A DNA stretch of 39,541 nucleotides from Bacteroidales bacterium Bact_19 (lineage in GTDB: Bacteria > Bacteroidota > Bacteroidia > Bacteroidales > ML635J-15). The notes below the pieces were generated by a model that made no database searches, had not been told where the DNA came from, and saw only the letters and a program-made list of their open reading frames with translations. The stretch covers positions 1-39,541 of the forward strand of contig LUZK01000057.1 in NCBI GenBank assembly GCA_001603595.1, written 5' to 3'. The position numbers and the translations under genes are program-made. Positions 11,163-17,182 of this stretch are shown here, in pieces (the first letter of the stretch is position 1; each line of letters starts with the position of its first letter).

Positions 11163-12167
11163 TTAAAAAGTGTAATTAAGACCTATTACTATTGGGTTAA
11201 GGGAAGGACCTTTGTCTTTTGCATATAAATTATTCAAATCGTAAGTAGCAAAAATATTTACATCAGAAACTCCGAATAAAACTTTTACTCCATATCTGTA
11301 CGAATTCAAATAATAATGGTTCTTATTTTTGAATTTAATCGTTGGACCGTCGTCGGTTGCAAACTCATATTTAACATATCCTCCCAGTCTGTAACCGGCA
11401 CAAACTCCCACACCAATTCTAAACATTGTCCTGTTTGCTCCATAATTTTTCTCACCAAAATGCACCATTGGAGTAAATGAAACATTTACATAAGGAACTG
11501 TAGTTTTACTTTTATAAAATTTAGTATTAATAACATCTTTTGTAAAAAATACTCCATCATCATTCATTCCAACTCGAGTTGCTTTATCCTGATATTTAAA
11601 ATTATACCACGAAAAATCAACACCAACATCAAAAGAAATAGGTTTGGCCACATAATATCTTAATCCCCAGCCGAATCCCATATACCAAGACCCCCATGGT
11701 TTTACAGTGTACTGAGCATTAAAATCACTTGGAAAAGCAAAATTTTCCATATAATTATTTGCTCCAAAATCAAATGTTCCCAAAAAGTGCAGATTTTTTT
11801 GTTTTTTCTTACTGTCAACATTTACTTCAAAATTAATATTTTTAGGTTGGCTTTCTTTTATTCCTTCGAGTTCAACAACAATGTTTTTATCAATATTTTT
11901 TACACTCATTGTAATAACCGAATCAAGTCCTTCCAATTCTTCTTCGAGCCGGATAAAGACTTTTTCGAGATTGTTCATAACATCATCAAAATCGCTGTTT
12001 AGCTGATCAATGTTGTTGATACTGTTCACGATTATAACAATTTCGTTGTTGTTTTTTGTCTTTATTCGTATTGTATCATCATCGAATCGATTAGATGAAT
12101 AAATTTTTTGAGCTGATATAAACATAACAGCTACCAAAATCAGACTAAATATCCCAAACTTTTTCAT
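11163..12167 (-). CDS. outer-membrane beta-barrel protein with N-terminal helical segment
   Basis: This 334-residue protein has a signal peptide (about 1-19, ending ISAQ) and a charged, coiled-coil-like periplasmic region (about 45-75; LNSDFDDVMNNLEKVFIRLEEELEGL). The C-terminal two thirds alternate like a small outer-membrane beta-barrel and end in NPIVIGLNYTF, a typical terminal strand with a final Phe. I do not recognise a named family. It is the third gene of a leftward sigma factor, anti-sigma, barrel unit (28 bases after the anti-sigma gene), so it is probably a target or sensor partner of that ECF system. It ends at the bidirectional terminator at 11115-11147. Confidence 0.75.
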   Translation of the reverse strand: MKKFGIFSLILVAVMFISAQKIYSSNRFDDDTIRIKTKNNNEIVIIVNSINNIDQLNSDFDDVMNNLEKVFIRLEEELEGLDSVITMSVKNIDKNIVVELEGIKESQPKNINFEVNVDSKKKQKNLHFLGTFDFGANNYMENFAFPSDFNAQYTVKPWGSWYMGFGWGLRYYVAKPISFDVGVDFSWYNFKYQDKATRVGMNDDGVFFTKDVINTKFYKSKTTVPYVNVSFTPMVHFGEKNYGANRTMFRIGVGVCAGYRLGGYVKYEFATDDGPTIKFKNKNHYYLNSYRYGVKVLFGVSDVNIFATYDLNNLYAKDKGPSLNPIVIGLNYTF

Positions 12168-12195
12168 AAATATAAATTTTACTATTACTACTTTA

Positions 12196-13173
12196 TTATT
12201 CTAAAATTGCTAACATTAAATTTTCTTTTGCCAATTTTAAATTACTGTATTTCTCACCTAAATTAATCCTTTGAACAAAATCTTGAGCAGTATTCAATGC
12301 ATTCTTTATTTTACTTTTTTTTGGGGTTTTCACTATTTCTACAGTAAATAAAATTTCCTCTTTGTTTGAATTCTCAAATTCATAAAAATCATTTGTGGTA
12401 ATATTATAATTTATAGGATTTTCAATGGTAGAAATTTCAATTGTTGCAAGATTTTCTAGAAATTCCGATTTTCCCGAAATGTTTTTTTCATTAACATATT
12501 CCGGCAAGTCTATATCATCTTTTATTTTTTTACTAACATTTGTATTTACCTGTGCTTTATCATTTTTATCTTGTGTAAGGTTATTATTTTCAGCTGTATG
12601 CCGAGGATCTTCTGTTTTGTTTGAAGATTCAACGGAATTTAATCCTGCTGTAATAGTTTGAATTTCTCTATAATTATCCATTAATTCTTTTTTAATGTAA
12701 CCTAAATAAAACTGAGTTATAAAAATAATGCTTATAGTTGCAGCAAACGCGTAAAATAGTTTTTCATATTTTACAAAAACACTGCCTTTTTTAAGTTCGT
12801 TTTTTAAAGGATATTTAATTTTTAAATTTGGTTTAATTAAAGTTTTTGAGTATAAATCAAATTCTTCTGTAAGATTTTTGTCCTTGGATATCTTGTCATC
12901 AAGAAGTTTTAGTTGTTCATCGTGGAGAATATTTTCAAGTTTTGATATCAATAAATGTGAACTAATATTTTCAGATATTAATTCATTTTTGTAATCATAA
13001 GAAATTGTATTATTGGGAACTATCACGGGAAAATCCGGATCGCAAAGTTCAGAAGAAATCCCCGGATGTTTTTCGAGAAAATCGAAAAGTTCATTTTCAA
13101 GGTCATGACTTAATTTTCCATCAAGAAAATCAATCCAATATTTCGGATAGTTATTTAGGTTGATTTTTTTCAT
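12196..13173 (-). CDS. probable anti-sigma factor, single-pass membrane protein
   Basis: This 325-residue protein has an N-terminal cytoplasmic part (about 1-138; YWIDFLDGKLSHDLENELFDFLEKHPG resembles the start of Bacteroidota membrane anti-sigma proteins), one membrane segment (about 139-160; FAATISIIFITQFYLGY) and a long polar periplasmic tail without recognisable domains. No zinc-finger (HxxxCxxC) motif is present. The anti-sigma role is inferred from topology and from the gene start overlapping the sigma gene stop by 4 bases (ATGA), which implies translational coupling. It could alternatively be a structural membrane protein co-regulated with the sigma factor. Confidence 0.65.
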   Translation of the reverse strand: MKKINLNNYPKYWIDFLDGKLSHDLENELFDFLEKHPGISSELCDPDFPVIVPNNTISYDYKNELISENISSHLLISKLENILHDEQLKLLDDKISKDKNLTEEFDLYSKTLIKPNLKIKYPLKNELKKGSVFVKYEKLFYAFAATISIIFITQFYLGYIKKELMDNYREIQTITAGLNSVESSNKTEDPRHTAENNNLTQDKNDKAQVNTNVSKKIKDDIDLPEYVNEKNISGKSEFLENLATIEISTIENPINYNITTNDFYEFENSNKEEILFTVEIVKTPKKSKIKNALNTAQDFVQRINLGEKYSNLKLAKENLMLAILE

Positions 13174-13676
13174 CGTATTATTTCTTTATAACTAACCAAA
13201 AAATTTTTTAGGTTTTGTCTTGCTCTAAATATATAAACTTTAACCTGTGATTCACTTAATCCGGTAATTTCAGAAATTTCTTCATAGGTATAACCTTCAT
13301 AATCTCTAAGCAAAACAACAGCACGTTGGGTTTCGTTTAGTTTTAACAAAGCCAAATTAAGTATCTGGCTCAATTCCATTTGCTCATTCTGATTATACTG
13401 AATATTCGTATTTAATAAAAATTCTTTTCCTGCTTCGTTTACAACTTTAATATGTCTTAAATTATCAATCATTCTATTGTAGGCAGTCTTAAAAAGAAAT
13501 GACTTTGCCTTATCGAATTCGATATTTTCGTGATTAAGCCAAAGTTTTTCAAAAGAGTCTTGAACTATATCTTGAGCTAAAAATTCATCCTTAATGTTTG
13601 AAAGGATGAATCTATAAACAGAATCTGCAAATTTATCAACTACTATATTGTATTGTTTCGTATTCATACCACACAT
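13170..13676 (-). CDS. ECF-type RNA polymerase sigma factor
   Basis: This 168-residue protein has sigma region 2 (LAQDIVQDSFEKLWLN and FLFKTAYNRMIDNLRH) and sigma region 4 (DYEGYTYEEISEITGLSESQVKVYIFRARQNLK), without regions 1 or 3, so it is a group IV (ECF) sigma factor directing RNA polymerase to a small regulon. Two starts are possible: the ATG at 13676 (MCGM) or the ATG at 13667 (MNTKQYN). The second is favoured if the ECF-like promoter ending at 13677 is real. It heads the leftward unit sigma, anti-sigma, outer-membrane barrel. The stress or ligand it answers to cannot be read from sequence. Confidence 0.9.
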   Translation of the reverse strand: MCGMNTKQYNIVVDKFADSVYRFILSNIKDEFLAQDIVQDSFEKLWLNHENIEFDKAKSFLFKTAYNRMIDNLRHIKVVNEAGKEFLLNTNIQYNQNEQMELSQILNLALLKLNETQRAVVLLRDYEGYTYEEISEITGLSESQVKVYIFRARQNLKNFLVSYKEIIR

Positions 13677-13705
13677 CTGACGGTTATGGTATGAAAAAAG
13701 TTACA
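13677..13705 (-). promoter_or_regulatory. candidate ECF-type promoter for the sigma operon
   Basis: The minus strand shows TGTAAC (13705-13700), a 17-base spacer and CGTCAG (13682-13677). This resembles the AAC/CGTC pattern of ECF sigma promoters, as expected for an autoregulated operon. It directly abuts the ATG at 13676, so transcription would begin inside or after that codon and the transcript would be leaderless or begin at the ATG at 13667. The call is motif-based from a single copy. Confidence 0.35.
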
Positions 13706-13729
13706 GGGAAGTCAAAAATTAATACTTTT

Positions 13730-14266
13730 TTATTCAAAGATTCCGGATTTTCTAACAATATTACCGTTTTGGTATTCTATCTCGCCTACCAGATCTCCAT
13801 TTTTATCATAAAACGTCCAAATTCCTACAGGTACATCGTTTTTATAATTTTTAACGAAACGCAATCTACCGTTATCGTAGTAAACTTCACTTTTACCATT
13901 CCTGAGACCATTTGAATAATTACCAAGACTCCAAATTGTGCCATTTTCATAATAAGAAAGCCACAATCCCTCTCTTTTATCATTAACCAATTTTCCTTCA
14001 ATGAAAACTTCCCCGGATTGATAAAAAATCTTTTCGTATTTTTCTGAAAGATTATTTTTATCCACGAAGTGAACTTTCATAACCTTACCGTTATCAAAAG
14101 TATCAATAACTACCGGTTTAGTTCCCGGAGGAATAATCATAAAATCAGAACTTAAAGATGTTTTTTGAGTTTCCTTAAAATTCTTATCCTTATTTTTTGT
14201 ATTTTCTTTACAAGAATTTCCCCAAAAAATTATCAAAAAAATTCCTAATAATATATTTGTTTTCAT
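13730..14266 (-). CDS. MORN-repeat (YwqK-like) lipoprotein
   Basis: This protein is 178 residues from the ATG at 14266. A lipoprotein signal (hydrophobic stretch then WGNSC, Cys19) precedes a polar linker and at least four toxin-antitoxin YwqK/MORN-type repeats with the pattern G-x-W-x-x-Y-Y-x-NG (GLWLSYYENG, GKSEVYYDNG, GIWTFYDKNG). Such proteins are common envelope lipoproteins in Bacteroidota; the antitoxin name comes from a family label and no toxin gene is nearby. A longer frame reaches 14332, but a TATCTTTG box at 14306-14313 lies inside that extension and the lipoprotein signal begins at 14266, so I use the shorter start. Confidence 0.82.
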   Translation of the reverse strand: MKTNILLGIFLIIFWGNSCKENTKNKDKNFKETQKTSLSSDFMIIPPGTKPVVIDTFDNGKVMKVHFVDKNNLSEKYEKIFYQSGEVFIEGKLVNDKREGLWLSYYENGTIWSLGNYSNGLRNGKSEVYYDNGRLRFVKNYKNDVPVGIWTFYDKNGDLVGEIEYQNGNIVRKSGIFE

Positions 14267-14305
14267 AGTATTTTTTGGCAAAAATACACTTATCTTTAAA
14301 TATAA

Positions 14306-14313
14306 CAAAGATA
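14306..14313 (-). promoter_or_regulatory. -7 promoter box (TATCTTTG) of the MORN lipoprotein gene
   Basis: This is an exact TAnnTTTG match on the minus strand, 39 bases before the start at 14266. A TTTG at 14333-14330 lies 16 bases upstream and could be the -33 element. It helps decide the start of the gene. Confidence 0.55.
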
Positions 14314-14372
14314 ATAAGTAGAAGCAAAACAAAGAAAATTATAACTAATGTTTTTAAATTAAAATATTATTG

Positions 14373-14380
14373 TATCTTTG
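14373..14380 (+). promoter_or_regulatory. -7 promoter box (TATCTTTG) of lpxC-fabZ
   Basis: This exact TAnnTTTG match ends 19 bases before the ATG at 14400. It forms a divergent pair with the box at 14306. It lies inside the only possible upstream extension of the gene (a TTG at 14370), which argues for the ATG start. Confidence 0.6.
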
Positions 14381-14399
14381 TTCGCCAATTTTTTTAAAG

Positions 14400-15800
14400 A
14401 TGAGACAAAAGACAATCGAAAAAGAAGTTAAATTAACTGGTCAGGGACTACATAACGGAAAATATAATACTTTAACGATTAAGCCTGCAAAACCAAATAC
14501 GGGATATGTTTTTGTAAGAACAGATTTGGAAAATAAACCGGAAATTCCTGCATTGTGTGATTATGTTACAGAAACAAGCAGAGGTACAACAATAAGCAAA
14601 AACGGAGCATCAGTTAATACTATAGAACATTTATTGGCAGCAACCTATGCACTTGGGATAGATAATGTAATTTTTGAAACAGACGGACCTGAAATTCCGA
14701 TACTCGACGGCAGTTCAAAGTATTTTATCGAAGCGTATCATAAAGCCGGAATTATTGAGCAGGATGCAGAATTGATTGTTTATGATATTAACGAAAATAT
14801 TGCTTTTAATGACGATGAAAGAGATATCGAAATAAGAATCTTTCCCGACAAAAATTATAATCTAAAAGTACTTGTTGATTATAAATCCGATTTATTATCA
14901 AATCAATTTGCATTTCTTAATAATCTAAAAGATTTTTCTACTGAAATTGCAGCTTGCAGAACATTTGTATTTCTAAGTGAATTAGAACCATTATTAAGAT
15001 TAAACTTAATAAAAGGCGGAGATCTTGATAATGCGATTGTTATTGTTGATAAAGAATCTACACAAGAAGAGTTTGACAGACTTGCCAAATTATTTGGAAA
15101 ACCAAGTGTAGAAGTTCAACATTCAGGTGTTTTAAATAATTTGAAATTATTCTATCCTAATGAACCGGCAAGACATAAATTGCTCGATTTGATCGGAGAC
15201 CTGGCATTATGCGGATTTCGCTTTAATGCATCGGTAATTGCAAGGCGTCCGGGGCATTACGGAAATACTGAAATAGCAAAATTACTTAGACAACATATAC
15301 TTAGCCAGAAAGAAAAACTTAAAAAAGCGTCTATTCCTGTTTATAATCCAGATGAAACACCTTTGATGGATGTTAATAAAATAAAAACTTTTTTACCACA
15401 TAGATTTCCATTTCTCTTTGTAGATAAGATTTTAAAATTAACTGATAAAGAAGTTGTTGGTGTTAAAACAATAACAAATGATGAATATTATTTCCAGGGT
15501 CATTTTCCTAACGAACCAGTAATGCCTGGAGTACTCCAAATCGAAGCAATGGCTCAAACAGGTGGAATTTTGGTACTTAATACAGTTCCTGACCCTGAAA
15601 ATTATTTGACATTTTTCTTAAAAATTGATAATGTAAAATTCAGGAAAAAAGTTGTTCCCGGAGATATTTTGGTAATGAAACTCACATTACTTGAACCCAT
15701 CAGACGAGGGATTGCTCACATGAAAGGAGAAAGTTATGTTGGAACAGAACTTGTGAGTGAAGCAGAAATGTATGCACAAATAGTTAAATCTAAAGAATAA
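14400..15800 (+). CDS. lpxC-fabZ: bifunctional UDP-3-O-acyl-GlcNAc deacetylase / 3-hydroxyacyl-ACP dehydratase
   Basis: This 466-residue fusion is characteristic of Bacteroidota. The LpxC half (about 1-300) makes the committed step of lipid A synthesis. It has E76-H77 in NTIEHLLAATYALGIDN, the zinc ligands H77, H259 and D263 (RHKLLDLIGD) and the catalytic H286 in RRPGHYGNTE. The FabZ half (about 322-466) dehydrates 3-hydroxyacyl-ACP, with LPHRFPFLFVDKI, catalytic H368 in FQGHFPNEPVMPG and E382. Fusing the two balances hydroxyacyl flow between lipid A and fatty acids. lpxA follows after 6 bases. lpxD, often just upstream in this phylum, is not here. Confidence 0.97.
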   Translation: MRQKTIEKEVKLTGQGLHNGKYNTLTIKPAKPNTGYVFVRTDLENKPEIPALCDYVTETSRGTTISKNGASVNTIEHLLAATYALGIDNVIFETDGPEIPILDGSSKYFIEAYHKAGIIEQDAELIVYDINENIAFNDDERDIEIRIFPDKNYNLKVLVDYKSDLLSNQFAFLNNLKDFSTEIAACRTFVFLSELEPLLRLNLIKGGDLDNAIVIVDKESTQEEFDRLAKLFGKPSVEVQHSGVLNNLKLFYPNEPARHKLLDLIGDLALCGFRFNASVIARRPGHYGNTEIAKLLRQHILSQKEKLKKASIPVYNPDETPLMDVNKIKTFLPHRFPFLFVDKILKLTDKEVVGVKTITNDEYYFQGHFPNEPVMPGVLQIEAMAQTGGILVLNTVPDPENYLTFFLKIDNVKFRKKVVPGDILVMKLTLLEPIRRGIAHMKGESYVGTELVSEAEMYAQIVKSKE

Positions 15801-15806
15801 AATCTC

Positions 15807-16607
15807 ATGAATCAACCACTTTCATTTGTTCATAAAGATGCTCAGATTGCCCAAAATGTAGTTATTGAACCATTTGTAACTATTGCAAAAAATGTTATTA
15901 TCGGTGAAGGTACTTGGATTGGTCCGAATGTAACTATAATGGAAGGTTCAATTATAGGTAAAAATTGCAAAATTTTTCCTGGTTCTGTCATTGGAGCCAT
16001 TCCTCAGGATTTAAAATTTAATGGAGAAAAAACAACTGCAGAAATTGGAGATAATACCGTAGTACGCGAATGCGTAACAATAAATAGAGGTACAGCTGCC
16101 AAAGGGCGTACAATTGTTGGAAGTAACTGTCTTTTGATGGCTTATGTGCACGTAGCTCATGATTGTGAAGTTGGAAATAATGTAATTCTTGTAAATGGTG
16201 CAACTTTGGGTGGAGAAGTAAGAGTTGATGATTTTGCTATTATAAGTGCAAATTCCTTGATCCATCAATTTTGTCATATTGGAGCACATACTATGCTTGC
16301 AGGAAATTCACTTGTTGACAAAGATGTGCCGCCATTTATAAAAGCAGCAAGATATCCTCTTTCATATGCCGGTGTAAATTCAATAGGTCTAAGAAGAAGA
16401 AATTTCTGCAACGAAAAGATTAATCAGATACAAGATATCTATCGTCATCTATATAACAAAGGTATGAATGTTTCTCAAGCTTTGGCATATATTGAGGCTG
16501 AACTTCCGGCAACAAAAGAACGAGACGAAATCATTCTTTTTATTAAAAACTCAAAACGAGGCATTATTAAGGGTTATTTTGATAAAACCGATTCAACATT
16601 GTTTTAA
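15807..16607 (+). CDS. lpxA: UDP-N-acetylglucosamine acyltransferase
   Basis: This 266-residue protein performs the first step of lipid A synthesis, transferring 3-hydroxyacyl from ACP to UDP-GlcNAc. Its N-terminal left-handed beta-helix is visible as hexapeptide repeats (VVIEPF, VIIGEG, IIGKNC and so on). The catalytic histidine is H118 in HVAHDCEVGNN, and the C-terminal helical domain starts around FIKAARYPLSYAGVNSIGLRRR. Its length matches E. coli LpxA (262). It lies 6 bases after lpxC-fabZ in the same operon and ends at a strong hairpin terminator. Confidence 0.97.
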   Translation: MNQPLSFVHKDAQIAQNVVIEPFVTIAKNVIIGEGTWIGPNVTIMEGSIIGKNCKIFPGSVIGAIPQDLKFNGEKTTAEIGDNTVVRECVTINRGTAAKGRTIVGSNCLLMAYVHVAHDCEVGNNVILVNGATLGGEVRVDDFAIISANSLIHQFCHIGAHTMLAGNSLVDKDVPPFIKAARYPLSYAGVNSIGLRRRNFCNEKINQIQDIYRHLYNKGMNVSQALAYIEAELPATKERDEIILFIKNSKRGIIKGYFDKTDSTLF

Positions 16608-16633
16608 ATAAGTTTTAAGTTTTTAAAGGATAG

Positions 16634-16661
16634 AACGAGCTTAATTAGCTCGTTTTTTTTT
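16634..16661 (+). terminator. Rho-independent terminator of lpxC-fabZ/lpxA
   Basis: AACGAGCT, a 5-base loop (taatt) and AGCTCGTT form a perfect 8-bp stem followed by a run of at least seven further T residues, 26 bases after the lpxA stop codon. Confidence 0.92.
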
Positions 16662-16793
16662 ATTAAATCATAACTCAGACAAAAATAAGTAAAACGTAAA
16701 AGTATTACATTTACTTTAAAGGTTTTAGCAGTTTACGTATAAAAGTATTTATATAATAAGTAATTAAGGATTTTTGCAACTGTCTGAATTTTT

Positions 16794-16967
16794 CTAAAAA
16801 TGAATTAAACCGCAGTCATAGCAAAAATAATACAAGTCTTTTCCACTGCCAAACGGGAATTTTTGCTTAAGACCAGGTCCTGATTTATGATTTTTGGAAA
16901 AAAAATCAGAATGCAATAAAAACTCTTTGAACATCTTGCAAATTATCTGCGATAATTTATATAGCAT
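16794..16967 (-). CDS. candidate small protein, 57 residues, unknown function
   Basis: This is an open frame of 57 codons on the minus strand from the ATG at 16967, with an alternative ATG at 16934 giving 46 residues. A stop codon lies immediately ahead of the first ATG, so it cannot be longer. The C-terminal half reads SGPGLKQKFPFG, then SGKDLYYFCYDCGLIHF. It is basic and aromatic, ends with a C-x-x-C pair (FCYDCG), and is locally richer in G+C than the surrounding gap. A TAGTTTTG promoter-like box is 37 bases upstream. It has independent terminators on both sides, so it would be its own transcription unit. I do not recognise a family. It could also be a chance frame or the tail of a decayed gene. 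Confidence 0.42.
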   Translation of the reverse strand: MLYKLSQIICKMFKEFLLHSDFFSKNHKSGPGLKQKFPFGSGKDLYYFCYDCGLIHF

Positions 16968-17004
16968 TCATTTAAATTACTTTACAATTTACCAAAAAAT
17001 TATC

Positions 17005-17012
17005 CAAAACTA
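17005..17012 (-). promoter_or_regulatory. -7-like box (TAGTTTTG) ahead of the small ORF
   Basis: This TAnnTTTG match on the minus strand lies 37 bases before the ATG at 16967. No -33 TTTG is seen at the usual distance. Confidence 0.35.
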
Positions 17013-17110
17013 TCAAACTCCTAACTGACTATCTGATAAAATGACAAACTATAACACTTACGGAGTTAAGGTTTAAATAAAACTTTGAATATTACTTTAT
17101 GATAAAAATA

Positions 17111-17140
17111 ACAAGAGCTACCCGGGCAGATAGCTCTCGT
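17111..17140 (-). terminator. Rho-independent terminator of nrdJ
   Basis: AGAGCTA (17114-17120), a 10-base loop and TAGCTCT (17131-17137) pair perfectly, with two further pairs beyond one mismatch. Read on the minus strand it is followed by a T-rich stretch (TTGTTATTTTTATC), 43 bases after the nrdJ stop codon. Confidence 0.75.
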
Positions 17141-17182
17141 TTGCTTACTAAGACAAATAAGGGATGTGTATAAGGGAAATTT

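Larger units (their letters stand above)
16608..17182. other. 575-base gap between lpxA and nrdJ
   Basis: This stretch lies between the convergent lpxA and nrdJ. It holds the lpxA terminator at the left, a candidate 57-residue small gene on the minus strand with its own promoter-like box, and the nrdJ terminator at the right. The rest is A+T-rich without features I can name. Confidence 0.8.

Noticed and set aside
13730-14266. Toxin-antitoxin module suggested by the YwqK antitoxin family name
   Set aside because: The protein is a MORN-repeat lipoprotein, and no toxin gene is adjacent; the label is a family-name artefact.
14370-14402. Longer lpxC-fabZ start at the TTG at 14370
   Set aside because: The extension would overlap the TATCTTTG promoter box, and its peptide (MYLCSPIFLK) is not part of LpxC. 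The ATG at 14400 begins the conserved MRQKTIEKEVKLTGQGLH.
16011-16289. Minus-strand open frame of 92 codons inside lpxA
   Set aside because: It is a shadow of the hexapeptide-repeat coding sequence of lpxA, with no independent support.
16880-16909. Inverted repeat CTGATTT / AAATCAG that looks like a hairpin
   Set aside because: It lies inside the candidate small ORF at 16794-16967, is A/T-dominated and lacks a terminator-like T-run in a useful place; probably chance.
17165-17173. TGTGTATAA, a DnaA-box-like 9-mer (TTATACACA on the minus strand)
   Set aside because: It is a single copy beside the nrdJ stop codon with no cluster nearby; isolated 9-mers are expected by chance.
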